From assembly GCA_023213395.1 (NCBI GenBank), contig CM041465.1:201879741-201943740 (forward strand): DNA of 64,000 bases, in the 5' to 3' direction. The notes below the pieces were generated by a model, which searched no databases, was not told where the DNA came from, and saw nothing but the letters and a program-made list of their open reading frames with translations. Of this stretch, positions 33,053 through 44,857 are shown one piece after another; positions within the stretch are counted from its first letter, which is position 1; every line of letters begins with the position of its first letter. Origin of the DNA: Cycas panzhihuaensis (lineage: Eukaryota; Cycadophyta). The position numbers were made by a program, and so were the translations under genes.

Positions 33053-33615
33053 TGTTGAAGATGATGGCATTTAACCTATAGCCCTTAGGATCTAATGGAG
33101 AAGAAAATCTGCTAACATATGAAGATGATTAACATCTAACTAGGCAGCTATAAAGATAAGCATATGAACAAGCATTAGGCACAATGATCACAAGCATGAG
33201 GACAAAAGCATAAGGACACAAATATGGAGGAGAAGAAATTGTTCCTTACTCCAAATAAATAAGAATAGCTTAGATCAACAAGACTAATAACATAACAATA
33301 CAACACTCTCTCATACATTGTACATGAGGATTGGTCTCAATACATAGAGACCTTGGAGCGATGCATGTTTGATGAATGTCAAACATGCAAGCCAGGCTAA
33401 TTGCATGTGGGACAAGTGTCCCTTGGGCTCTCTTGTGAGCACAAGTACATGAGGGTACATTAACCCTCAAGTCACAACATTGTGCAACTAGAAAAAATGT
33501 GGGCGCATATTGTATCACATCAAGTGATAAGTCACCCTAACATAATGTTATATAAAGTACATTAATAATACATTATAAAGTACATCACTTAACATTTACA
33601 CATAAAGGTTTAATA
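33053..33615 (-). repeat. 5' LTR of element D
   Basis: TGTTGAAGATGATGG to GGTTTAATA; the expected CA terminus is TA here. The duplication GACAC follows at 33616-33620. Confidence 0.93.
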
Positions 33616-33620
33616 GACAC

Positions 33621-33733
33621 AATTACCCTTACAATGTACTAATTTTATTAACATAACTTCAATATTATAAATGTACATTACATTTACAAAATACTAAGTT
33701 GAATTAATGAATTCAACATTAATTCTTCTATCA
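33621..33733 (-). repeat. 5' LTR of element C, right part
   Basis: It continues the C LTR after the D insertion (AATTACCCTTACAATG to TTCTTCTATCA). It is followed by the C target duplication TGATC. Confidence 0.88.
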
Positions 33734-33849
33734 TGATCAAGTAGAAAGGGCCTTTTAGGATCTTAAGTAGAAGATGATAACTCCACCCATACTTGCCACC
33801 CTAGATTTTTCATAACCATTTGTTTTGAAATGCAATGCTTCAGGCAAAG

Positions 33850-35571
33850 TTTTAGGATTGGTTCTCATGCAAGATAATAGATCAATAGCATTTGAAAGCA
33901 AAAAAATTCAAAGCAAAGGAAAAACTTAAGCACATTTATGACAAAGAGATGCTTGCATTATACATGGCATAAGCAAGTGGAGACAATACTTGCTGGGCAA
34001 CATATTTTAGGTCAATGCAAATCATAACAACCTTAAATATCTTCTTAAGCAACCCACATTGCTTGATTAACAACAAAAATGGGTGAGAAAGCTTCAGGCC
34101 TTTGATTTTGAAATAATATATAAGAAAGGCAAGGTAAATATAGTAGCAGGTGAGCTTTTAAGGTGGACAAGGGATTACCCCTCCATCTAATAACTGTAAT
34201 AATGCTTGAATGGATAAGGAAGTTCAAGATATACAAGGAATCATTCAAAAATTGCAAATACAAATGTAGCAACAAGGCACACATTGGGAATGGAGAAAGG
34301 GTATCCTTTAGCATAAAGGGAGAATATACTTAGTTCTAGATTCCAAGTTTAAGGAAAACCTACTACAAGAATGTCATATCTTCTTAATTGTAGGGCATAT
34401 AGGAGTAGATAAAACAATTTGAAATAACTGACAATCACTCTTTTGGAATGGTACAGAAAGAGACATTGTCAAGTTTGTATTTGAATGTTCGACATGCTAG
34501 TGACAAAAAGGGGAGAACGTGAAACCACGTAGGCTACTTCAACCTCTCTATATTCCAGAGCAACAATGGCAAGAAATTTATATAGACTTTCCTGGACTAT
34601 TAAACTTAGAGGGGAAGAATCCTATTTTTTCCATTGTGGATAGATTAATGAAGTGTGCCCCATTTCAAGGAATCCAATCAAATTTTGAGGCTAGGCAAAT
34701 AGTAGAACTCTTTATGAGAGAGGTGTACATGTTACATGGGTTCCTACAAAGTAATAGTTAGTGATCATGATGCCAAGTTCACATTCCAAAATTTGGAAGG
34801 AATTATTTTGACTTGATGACACCAAGTTAGCAATGAGTAGAGCCTACCACTTGCAAATGATTGGGTAGATAGAATAGTCAATAAATGCCTTGAAGGGTAC
34901 TTAAGAAACTTTGTTGCAAACGAGCAAAACCTTGGCACAAATGGTTGCATCTTGCATAATGGTGCTAGAATACCACATACCACACAATAGTAACAATCTC
35001 CCCATTTCAAGCTCCTTATAGGTATTTATTTCCATTACTTATAAATTAAGTCTCTACACACACCAAAGCCCTAGCCGTAAACGACCAACTTGAACAAGTG
35101 AACACCATTCTATGGATCTTGAAGGGCAACTTCAACACTGCACAAAATGGAATGAAGCAACAAACACATCTCAATAGAACTGAGAGATTGTTTGAGCATA
35201 GGGATTGGGTAAATCTAAGACTTTATCCATATAAACTTGCTTCGATAAAGAAGAATGGTAAAAAGAAGCTTCGAAAGATCCTACCAAGTGTAGAAAAGAA
35301 TAGGTGAAGTTGCATACTAGTTCAATTCATCCATCAATAAAATTCACAACATTTTCCATGTATACTACTAAAAGAGAAAGACAAGTGAAAAGGTGGTCCC
35401 ATAGTTAGAACTACCAAAACTTGATGAAGATGTACAACTAGTCTTTGAATTAGAAATTATACTTCAAGTGTGCTTGAAACAACTACAAAGCAAACATATC
35501 AATGAATATTTGGATAAATGGAAGAGTATAGAAGAAGAAGACACGACATGGGACAGCGACCCATGGAAGTA
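33850..35571 (+). pseudogene. Remnant Ty3 chromovirus: RNase H end, integrase, chromodomain
   Basis: Plus-strand fragments in order: an RNase H end (FDFEIIYKKGKVNIVAGELL, ~34105), integrase zinc and first catalytic block (IPEQQWQEIYIDFPGLL, 34549-34605; FSIVDRLMKCAPF), the second acidic block VSDHDAKFTF (~34758) and a chromodomain-like tail ILQVCLKQLQ and INEYLDKWKSIEEEDTTW (~35460-35560). Many stops are present. It is a different and older chromovirus from E. Confidence 0.75.
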
Positions 35572-35847
35572 ATAACAACCGTTGGTATCCATCCTTTGAG
35601 GGCAAAGCACGTTAAACACAAGAGAATTATTGCGCACCTACCACTCGTAGTGGACAAAGGCACCCTTGAACTAAGAAGGGATTAATTATTATGCAATTAT
35701 GGTCTTAAAATAAATGGAATCAAATTGTGAAACATGGACCATTAGGTGGAACTTCTTGTTACCTTCAAAATGAGTGGTAATGGGTGTTGAACAAACGACG
35801 CATGAGAAAGTTATGCAAATTTTAAGATTGCAATAATAATTACAAAT

Positions 35848-36241
35848 TGTTGGAGGTTGACTTCACCCTAGAATATTAATTATTTTAAGGGCAATCTCAC
35901 TTTAAAAGAATCAATAATTTAGACTAGCACCTATATATAATGAGTGAATGGGTGGGTCATTTGGGAAAAAGTAGCTTTGGAGTTCTCTTCTCTTCTGTTC
36001 TTTGCAAGGAGGCACTATTTTTGAAGGTGATGCCACAAGGAGGGATAGAAGTTGCAACAAACATTCTATTATCTTGTGAAATAATTTGTAATAGAGATGA
36101 GTTGCATTATTGAGTACTATTTCATTATTCATATTTATCATTATTTCAATTCTTCATATAATGCCATATTTGCTATTATTTTAGTCTTTATTTCTTCCAT
36201 TACAACCGGGAGTTATTAGCAATATTCTACTACTTACAACA
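35848..36241 (+). repeat. Possible LTR of the remnant chromovirus
   Basis: TGTTGGAGGTTGACTTC to TACTTACAACA, at the right distance downstream of the chromodomain remnant. A TATA-like ATATATAATG is at ~35932. No second copy is in the window, so this is inferred from termini only. Confidence 0.4.
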
Positions 36242-37547
36242 TTTGATAATGGATAAATTTCAGTATTTTTGCTATGATTTGGCTATGGAAGTTGTGTGCA
36301 AGCTCGAAAGGTTACCATATAAGTACAATAAAATAATGGTACATCAAAAATCTTTAAAATTTGAAATTCGAAGATCTGGAGAATAGTTTTGAAATTCTTG
36401 TAAATGGGTGAGATTTAAAATCATCTTGTCATAATTGTTCATAATTAGTTACCCTACAACCATTGACATAATACTCCATATTACTTTGACTAGAATTACA
36501 AGTCTTTCACAAGGTTGCAACATGGCTGATTGTTATGACCAAAGACAAAAGCTTTTGCATCTCTAATGTGCTTTTTTCTTTTAATGTATAAGTTTAGAAA
36601 TGTTCCAATTCCAATTGCAAATTGATACATTATATGGTTACAACAAAACATGAACACCAAACCTTTGAAACTCCATGAACCATTATAGAACCTTCACTAT
36701 TGTATTCATGTGATGTTTGAATTTACATGGTTATCTTTTGTCATTAGTAGAAGAAAGAGGTCTCCTTCCTAATCTTTGTATGCCTTATCTTGAATCTCCA
36801 ATTTTGGTGCCACATGCCCATTAAGGTACATTCTGGCTCTACAAATACGATGAAGCCAAACTTGATCTTCCCTCAAAACAATTATTCTAATAATCATGTA
36901 AGTTGATATTTATGGAAGTAAGCCATAGGTTTATCTTGCACCAACTAGCCCTCAGGGACCCCCTTTATGGTAGTAGTATAATTCTCCAAATGACATGCAA
37001 TATAGACTCCAAAATAGTACACGCTTAGACCAACACAAGAAGCACAAACATTGAATGTTATATCATCCCATTTGCTTTACTCAACTTATATCAAACGAGT
37101 TGTGAGTGTTCACCTTCCTTAATCTTTCACTTTAACTTCTTTCTCTAATTAAATAGCTCATATGGTTAGTATTTAGACTGTGGTTAAATGGCTAGGATCT
37201 AGTACGAAATTATTGACTAGTCGATGATCCCATAGATTAAGCCCGACTAGTGTTCATATGTCTAGGTAATAATAAAATAATACATGCAAGTATGAAATAT
37301 TGATTATCACATGGCTAAGATGGGTCCCTTTAGAGAATGGTGCCCCCAATGTAGGATAACATGAAGAACAACCATAGGAATTGTTGCATCTTACATGGCC
37401 TCATCACATCTAATGATATTTACAGGCCTTCAAATTTGGTTTAACCAATTCATTACATAATAGAAATTAACCATGGCCTTTTATGATAAATATCTTCCAT
37501 CACAACATTTGTTTCTTAAAGAATATAAATAATTCTAAAACATGCCC
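36242..37547. other. No gene recognised
   Basis: AT-rich sequence with no ORF or domain I can support. It is probably old repeat debris forming the insertion target of element I. Confidence 0.5.
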
Positions 37548-38079
37548 TGTTGGGGTATATTTTGGATCATATGGCTGTTGGAAGACCATAGGTAGGCTGG
37601 ATAACCCTGGATGTGCAGGTACGGACCGTATGGAGGTACGCACGAGGCAAAATAGAAGAAAAACCAGCGTGCAGGAGTGCATTATGGCGGTGCGTGCACG
37701 GCAGATGCATAACGTATACGCACCATCGGCAGAACGGAAATAGACAGAAGCGGTACGCATGACAGTACGGGACTAGTGGGAGCCTGGGGAGTTGCCAGAC
37801 GTATGTACGGACATGATTAAGGTATTAGTTAAGGTGTAACCAATGATTAATGAAAAGGTACGCTTGACTGGAGGGGTACGGTTATGATAGATAGTCATAA
37901 CCCTTCAGCCAAAAAGGTACGAAGAGGCACATTTAAGGAAGCTCGCAAGGACCATTCGGTTAGGGTGAGAGCCGAATATTCAGGGTACGCAATGATGCGG
38001 ATGCCAGTACGTATGACAGCCAATTGGAGCCTTGTATAATGATGAGTACCACCTAGGTACGCATGTAACAGAAGTGTGT
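37548..38079 (+). repeat. 5' LTR of element I, first part
   Basis: It starts TGTTGGGGTATATTTTGG and matches 54496-55015 closely. It is rich in GTACG words (GGTACGCA and similar, roughly ten in 500 bp). It is interrupted by H after TGTGT (38075-38079). Confidence 0.93.
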
Positions 38080-38631
38080 TGTTAAACCTTAAGTTTACCT
38101 TATGTTTACATGTTAAGCTTAATGTACTTTATTTTAATGTATTATGTGCACTTTAATGTTTTATGTGCACTTTTGTACTTTAGGGGTGACTTTATCACTT
38201 AAGTGATAAAGTACACACCCACTTTATGTCTAGTGACATAACGTTTCACTTATGTCACTTGAGGGTCAAATGACCCCCTTGCACTTTTGCTCACAAGAGC
38301 TTCCAATGGACACTTGTCCTACATGCAAGCATGCATTGCATGATTGACACTTGTCAATCATGCAATAGCCTTTGGCCTCTCATTTCCCTCTATTTAATGA
38401 GACCTTTCTTCATTGTTGTTCATTCAGAGTTGGAGCTCATTGTTATTCTGTCAGTTTGCTAATCAAGCTGAAGCATTCTTTGGTGGTTGGACTAATTCCA
38501 ACAACCCATCCTTGGTATCTTGATCTTGCTCCTCTTCCTCTGTGTTCTTTGTGTTTATGCTTAATGCATTTAATACTTTTATGCTTTGTTAATGATCTTG
38601 GACCTATGTGGCCATTAGGCCCATTCTAACA
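38080..38631 (+). repeat. 5' LTR of element H
   Basis: TGTTAAACCTTAAGTTTACC to CCCATTCTAACA. It contains a perfect 24-bp palindrome at 38189-38212. The 3' copy carries it too. Confidence 0.95.
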
Positions 38632-38645
38632 ATTGGTATCAGAGC

Positions 38646-40639
38646 TGAATGGTTTACATGAGCTGTAAGGTCTAGTAGCCTTTGCATACTAGCTTGCTAT
38701 TCCTGGAATCTGTCCTCTCACTGTCCATACTTGCTGTCCCTTCACATTCTTACATCCTCGCTACACATTATTGTGTTACATCCCACTCGCAATTGGGACT
38801 GCATATGTCTCGTGGTCTGCACGCACATTAATCTGTCCCTCTGGGTGTCAAACCTGCGTTGAAGCTCGCCACATTCCTTTAGCTCGCATCATCACGTAAG
38901 AGAGGAAGACTCACGGAGGGCCTATTCGCACGTGATCCCTTCACAAGGCTGTCAAACCACGCCACTTTCGCACCTGTTAGCTGAAGCTGCACGGACGTTT
39001 GAACTTGGAGAAAGCTTGTTCGGTGAAGTTGAAGTCCTTGTTACGGGAGCCACACCTGTCTGCCGTTATCCCTGCACGGGACGTTCACTGCAATCTCCAC
39101 GCGAGCCGCACGGCCGTTGAGCCGCACATCCCTCGCAGTGAAGCCCGCGGAGAGAGAAAGGACGGACCACGCACACGAGGGCGAGCAGAAGCTTCGAGAA
39201 GGGCCTTAAGCCCCACGCACATGGACTGCCACAGAGATCTTCCACGCACACGGGCCTTTTGCATGCATGGAGCGATTCTGAGATACGGGCCTGCATGGCA
39301 CCGTCTACGGAAGACTAAAATCGATTTTGGCTTTTTGGCCTAAATCTTGGTTAATATGCATTTTAGCATATTCCACAGAATATGCCTAATTTGATCAAGG
39401 CTTTTTTATAAAGTCCTTTTTCTTAAGTGAATTTTTTTTTCAAAGGGAAGGTTTATTACTTTAAGAGGTTTTTTTTAATCAAGGGGGGTTTATTGCTCTA
39501 AGAGGCTTTAAGCCATTCAACTTTATTTGAAGATTGCTTTAAGGAGACATTGAAACCTTAATTGCTTTAAGAAATTTTTTTTTAGTGAGATTTAATTTCA
39601 TTTATAAGGCAATTTTTAAGTGGCTCACAAAAGTACTTTTTTAGTACTTAAGAGGATTAAATTTTCTTTGATGGAAAGAGGATTCATCAAATGACTCATG
39701 CCAAGTCATTCTCCTCTCATTAAAGTTTGAAGTTACATGATTTAAATGCTTAAAAAGACTCCCTGCGCGGTATTCTAGTGAGGCAAAGTTGCAAAAAAGG
39801 TTGATTTCAGCCTTTATTTTTTACTTTTTTAAGCTCTTTTAGCACTTTTTTTAATACTATTAAAGCATTAAGAGCTTAATTAAAGTGGTCAATAAGCATA
39901 TTCATATTGTAAAGGTGATAATCATCACCATTTGAGTTGATTTTTTGGCACCTTGCATGGTGACCCTAGCCTTCAAAAATCTCAAAAAGGAGGCTGAATT
40001 TTGTACTTAATAAAAATCACACTTTCTGTTGGATTGTTGGGACTATTTTAAAGTCTCAACAACTTGTTGCTTGGAGTTCGTTTGGCGTTTGGAGTACATT
40101 GCGTACACTTTGGCAAGTGGTTCTTTCTCTACATCGGCTTTGGAGCATTAAAAAGAACCCACTTCTACAATCATCATCAAGGTTTTGCATCATTTTTTCA
40201 CTAAGTACTAAAATTCTCATAAGTACTTACATTATTGTACTCAAGCATTTTACTTGGATCACAAAAGCACTCTTCAAATAGAGCTAAGTGCTCATTATTG
40301 ACATGTACTTGCTTCTTAAGAAGCCTATCATTGTAAGTTAAATCATAGCATCCACATTAAGTACATAATCCAAGTAAAAGTACCTTAAAATTCACTTTAA
40401 AATTTTCTAAAAGTGAATTTTAAAATCAGGTTGGAGAGGCTTGAAAAAGGTTTAATCCTTGCCTCTGCTACACTTAACTTTGACCAACTCAATAGCCGAA
40501 GTCCTCCACCCCTCATCACTCCACCCAGTTGTTGGATCTTCTTGTAAAATCAGGACTGGTGGTGTTGTTAGAAGGTGGAACTTAAGCGACAAAGCTTTGA
40601 AGTTACAAAGTTATTTGCTAGCTTTTATACAAGTGAAAG
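38646..40639 (+). other. Leader of element H with a GC-rich block
   Basis: About 2 kb between primer site and gag. 38880-39320 is strikingly richer in G and C than the rest of the element, with CpG-containing words, and contains a 114-codon ORF that I do not consider a gene. The rest is AT-rich. The related element D shows no comparable block in its leader. Confidence 0.55.
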
Positions 40640-41620
40640 ATGGCTACTATTAACATGCTCAATGCATGCACAATAAGGTTAACAGGACAAGCAAATTATC
40701 AAGAATGGAAAAGAATCACACAAAACCTCTTGATAATGAATGAATTTTGGGGATATGTTTCTGGGAGAATCCCCAATCCTGCACTTGTTGATGATGATGA
40801 GGTTGATGTTGATTATGAACGTGTTGTTGCTTGGGAAGCCAAAGATGAGATTGCTTTGGCATTTCTTCATATGATTGTGGATGTGCACGTAGATCAAAAT
40901 ATCTCTTCTACTAAATCTTCTAAAGAAGCTTGGGACACTTTGTCCTCTTTGTATGAAAGGCGAGATGAAGGTCGCATTCTGATGGTGAAAGCCAAACTGT
41001 ATTCTGTTAAGTTTGTAAAGCCAATGTCGGCATTTCTGTCCTCCATTAAGGAGGTTTGTAATGAACTGAATACTTTAGGTAGTCCTGCAATTAGGGATGA
41101 GCTCATCACATCCATCACCAAAGCATTGCCAAAGGACTACAATGGCTTCATTTCATCTACCACACGAGATGGTTCACTTAAGAAGATGACATTTAATGAA
41201 CTTGAAAGCTTATTGCTTCAAGAAGAACAGATTTATGCTAAGGACAATGAAGAACCATCTACACCAGGTGCTTTCACGGCCAAGTCAAAGGTCAATCAGA
41301 TCTCCAAACCTGCATTCACAAAGCAATTTGGAAACATGAACATTGGCTCTTCTAAGTCCAATGTTGTATGTCATTATTGTGGCAAACCTGACCACATTGC
41401 ACCTGGTTACAGAAAGAAGCAGGCAGATCTACGACGACAACAACAGCAGCAGCAACAACCACAAGGTCAGCAACAACAACAGCCAAGGCAACAATATCAA
41501 CAAAGATTTCAGCAGCCAGAATAGTAGCAAAATCCCCCTCGACCAAATCGAGGTGCTTATCGAGGAGGTCCAAGAGGAAGGGGGGGTCAAAGAGGTGGCT
41601 ACCAACGCCACTTTAATCAG
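40640..41620 (+). pseudogene. Element H gag (double in-frame stop before its end)
   Basis: ATG 40640 opens MATINMLNACTIRLTG, then YQEWKRITQNLLIMNEFW, KSSKEAWDTLSSLYERR and NELESLLLQEEQIYA: a complete copia gag core. The zinc knuckle reads CHYCGKPDHIAPGY, with the last zinc-binding cysteine replaced by tyrosine. A Gln-rich stretch (QQQQQQQPQGQQQQQPRQQ) precedes two adjacent TAG codons at 41522-41527, which sit in the glutamine run, so CAG-to-TAG changes are the simplest explanation. The same frame continues into protease (RGGPRGRGGQRGGYQ), as in a single gag-pol frame. Confidence 0.92.
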
Positions 41621-42838
41621 TTTGCCGATGAAGACAAATTATTTTGTGCTTATCAGTCATCCAAGGTTGATCACACTTGGATTGTTGATTCAGGAGCTTC
41701 TCAGCATATGACAGGGAGTGAAGAACTCCTTTGCAATATTAAGGAAGGTAAAGGTCAATTAGTGACCTTTGAAAATAATGAATCTGTTGAGATTTTAGGC
41801 ATAGGCACAATAGCTCCTTTCCATTCTTCAGAAAATCCTTCCTCAACATTTCCCAATAGTGATGCAAACTTCATTCCTTCCATGGAGAAGAGTTTGCTAT
41901 CTGTTAGCCAGCTGGACAAGCAACAGATGAGCGTGTTATTCAAGAATGGGAAATGTATCATTAGTGACAAAGATGACCAGATTGTAGTTGTTGCATATGA
42001 GGATCAAGGTCTTTACAAGTTGCATGCCAATAACATTACACTTGATTCTGCTTATTCTGGTTCCATGGTCACTATATCTTTGTCGAAAATGCAATTATGG
42101 CATCAACGTCTAGGTCACTTAAGCCTAGATAATTTGAAGCAGATGATAAACAAAAACATGGTATATGGGCTTCCGAAGATATATGGTTCAAAATGTCTTT
42201 GCGAAGCTTGCATAATGGGGACTCAGCATCGTTTGCCTTTTCCTAAAGGCAAAGCTTGGCGTGCATCTTATCCCTTGCAGTTGATTCACTTAGACTTATG
42301 TGGACCCATGTCCACTCAATCATTTGGAGGAGCATTGTACTACATCTCCTTCATTGATGACTTTTCTCATAAAGTCTGGGTCTACTTCATAAAGCAAAAA
42401 TCAGAAGCTTTCTCTAAGTTCAAAGAATTCAAAGTTGAAGTAGAAAATGAATTTGGCTACTCAATTGGAACATTAAGGACAGATAATGGAGGTGAATTCA
42501 CTTCAAACGAATTCAACCAATTCTGCAAGGACAATGGGATTCAGAGACAACTTACAGTTCCTCATACTCCTCAACAAAATGGAGTCTCCGAAAGGATGAA
42601 TAGAACTTTGGCTAATAAAGCCAAAACTATGATGCATGCAAAAGGACTTCCTCGAGCTTATTGGGTCGAAGCATTTCATACAGCTGCCTATGTGGGCAAT
42701 TGGAGTCCTACTACATCAGTCACCAACATTACACCTGAGGAGGCATGGACTGGTAAGAAACCAACTATCAGCCATTTGAGGACATTTGGGTGCCTTTGCA
42801 TATATGCACATACCGATCGAAAGAACAAAGTTGGATAA
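41621..42838 (+). pseudogene. Element H protease and integrase
   Basis: In the gag frame, WIVDSGASQHMTG (about 41678-41716) is the aspartic protease active site. Pre-integrase LWHQRLGHLSLDNL is followed by the zinc-binding CEACIMGTQHRLPF. The catalytic triad is visible: Asp in HLDLCGP (~42292), Asp in LRTDNGGEF (~42480) and Glu in NGVSERMNRT (~42590). The frame ends at 42838 after a single-base shift near 42795. The next frame continues IPIERTKLDKHSLKCIFVGY from 42786. Confidence 0.93.
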
Positions 42839-43325
42839 ACATAGTCTTAAATGCATCTTTGTAGGATATGCCATTCATAGCAAGGCCAACAAGTTGTATG
42901 ATCCAGTTGGAAGAAAAATGCATCTCTCAAGAGATGTAATCTTTGTTGAAGATGATCAGAAAGAGTTGGATGTGGCATCAATCCAATCCCCCATTGATAA
43001 AGGCAAAAAGATTGTTGAGGACTTCCCTCCCTCTCAATCTTATACACCATGTACCTCATCTGCACCTCTTGTACCGTCCACTTCATCATCTTCTGCTCCA
43101 CTTGAACCTTCCACATCATCTTACATTGATCAATCACTTAGACCGTAAGACATTGAGGTTCATGCTACTTCATTTCAAAAGTTACCTAAATGGTATACTC
43201 AAGCGGTGCAGACGGTCATATTCAAGGAAACGTCCATCGAAGTATAGGCAGCAAACAAATTTTGCACTTATGGCTGAAGTGCTTTCTGTTGATGAGCCTT
43301 CTGCAAAGCCAATTGGAAAGCTGCC
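42786..43325 (+). pseudogene. Element H integrase C-terminus and linker
   Basis: 42786-43148 carries the conserved FVGY and RDVIFVEDD motifs at the integrase end, then a Ser/Pro-rich linker (STSSSSAPLEPSTSS). A stop at 43146-43148 and frameshifts near 43240 and 43315 separate it from RT. PKWYTQ at ~43190 marks the usual start of the RT portion. Confidence 0.88.
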
Positions 43326-44818
43326 ATGGATGAGGAGATCCATTCTATTCACAAGAATGGCACATGGGATTTGGTCGAATTGCCTCTACATAAACAGGCA
43401 ATCAGTTGTAAATGGGTCTATAAAACCAAATTTCATTCTGATGGAACACTTAAGTGTCAGAAGGCATGCCTTGTGGCAAAGGGATTCAAACAAAAGGACG
43501 GCATTGATTATGAGGAAACCTTTGCACTAGTGGCAAACATGAACACCATCAGATTCCTTATGGCCTTAGTTGCACAATGCAAATGGCCAGTTTATCAGAT
43601 GGATGTGAAGAGCGCCTTTCTTAATGGCGATCTTCAAGAGGAGGTATACTTGGAGCAACCTCCTGGTTACAAAGAACAAGGCAAGGAGCATCTTGTGTGT
43701 TGCCTCAAAAAGGCTTTGTATGGTTTGAAACAAGCTCCTAGGGCATGGTATGCAAAAAACGATGACTACTTCTTGAGACATGGGTTTCATCGATCTACCT
43801 CAGATTCTAATTTGTACATCAAACATGAACAAAACCATGTCATTTATATTGCCTTGTATGTAGATGACTTAGTGATCACTGGTGATGACACTAAGCTCAT
43901 AAAGATTCTCCAGGATGATTTGAAGAGAAGTTTCGAGATGACTGATCTTGGACTTCTCCATTATTTTTTAGGCTTTGAGGTATGGCGACAGCCAGGCTAT
44001 ATCTTCATCTCCCAAGCAAAATGTTCTTGGGACATCTTGCAGAGATTCAGGATGCATAACTGCAAGACAGCGCCTACACCCATGGAGAACGGAACCAAGC
44101 TTACCCTTAATGAGGAAGCTGACCCCGCAGATCCCACTCTTTACCGGCAGTTGATTGGTAGTCTCATCTATCTCACCAACACTCGTCCGGATATTTCATT
44201 TGCAGTTGGGATTTATTCTCGATTCATGTCTCAACCCAATCAGAAGCATTGGAAAGCAGCAAAACGCATACTCAAGTACATCAAAGGAACATTACAGCTT
44301 GGACTTGAGTATGCACATAATGAGAACTTCACTTTGGAAGGGTTCTCCGATTCTGATTGGGCAGGATGCCAGGATAGCAAGAAATCAACCTCGGGTTACT
44401 GTTTTACCCTTGGTTCAGCAGTTGTTTCATGGAGTTGCAAGAAGCAACCAAATGTTACTTTGTCCTCCATCAAGGTAGTACAAAGTGCGATCGGCCAAGA
44501 CAATTGCGAGGCTATCTAGCTACGACGGATTCTTGGGGAACTTGGACTTGAGCAGGATCAGCCTACCAACATTCATTGCGACAATCAGAGTGTGCTCAAG
44601 CTAAATAAGAATCCCGTCTTTCATGCACGGACCAAGCATATTGAAGTTCACCACCATTTCATCAGAGAGCATGTACACAGTGGTGAGATCAATCTTCAGT
44701 ATCGACCAATAGAGCAGCAGACATCAGACATCTTTACCAAGCCACTTGGTAGAAAGAAATTTGTAAAATTTAGAGATGGTCTAGGGGTCCGACTTAACAT
44801 TGTAAACAGTAAAGGGGG
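43326..44818 (+). pseudogene. Element H reverse transcriptase and RNase H
   Basis: A 397-codon open stretch (43326-44519) carries MDEEIHSIHKNGTWDLVELP, KWVYKTKFHSDG, QMDVKSAFLNGDLQEEVYLEQ, KKALYGLKQAPRAWY and the catalytic YVDDLVITGDD (from 43857). GLLHYFLGFEVW, DPTLYRQLIGSLIYLTNTRPDIS and the RNase H blocks FSDSDWAG and [12 protein letters not shown] follow. A TAG at 44517-44519 replaces a tryptophan. The same frame then gives [41 protein letters not shown] and DIFTKPLGRKKF. Catalytic RT residues are intact. Confidence 0.94.
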
Positions 44819-44857
44819 GTGTTAAACCTTAAGTTTACCTTATGTTTACATGTTAAG
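44793..44857 (+). promoter_or_regulatory. Inverted repeat enclosing the polypurine tract, element H
   Basis: CTTAACATTGTAAACA (44793-44808) pairs with TGTTTACATGTTAAG (44843-44857) over 15 bp with one bulged base. The loop holds AAAGGGGGG and the LTR start. Confidence 0.7.

Larger units (their letters stand above)
12047..33615 (-). mobile_element. Copia element D, split by E and G
   Basis: A minus-strand Ty1/copia element with a perfect 5-bp target duplication GACAC (12042-12046 and 33616-33620). LTRs are 12047-12595 (549 bp) and 33053-33615 (563 bp). Minus-strand order is a long leader, gag, protease, integrase, [E insertion], RT, RNase H. It belongs to the same family as element H: it has the same gag start (INMLNACTI), similar LTR starts (TGTTAAACC) and the same long leader. 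E interrupts the IN-RT linker and G the leader. Confidence 0.95.
2705..33733 (-). mobile_element. Copia element C, full length but split by B and by D
   Basis: A minus-strand Ty1/copia retrotransposon flanked by the 5-bp duplication TGATC (2700-2704 and 33734-33738). Its left (3') LTR is 2705-3147. Its right (5') LTR is split by element D into 11716-12046 and 33621-33733. The left LTR is 443 bp and the two right pieces sum to 444 bp, which supports the reconstruction. Coding order on the minus strand is gag, protease, integrase, [B insertion], RT, RNase H. All of it is heavily mutated. C is the oldest layer of the nest. Confidence 0.93.

Noticed and set aside
37500-37760. Minus-strand ORF over the start of the element I LTR
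   Set aside because: It spans the LTR boundary and recurs only because the LTR repeats at 54515-54751.
38999-39343. 114-codon plus-strand ORF in the GC-rich H leader
   Set aside because: Overlapping frames on both strands are open because the segment is GC-rich; no protein-like motif. Treated as leader.
41352-41611. Valine/leucine-rich minus ORFs resembling a membrane protein
   Set aside because: Antisense reading of the CAG/CAA glutamine repeat in H gag.
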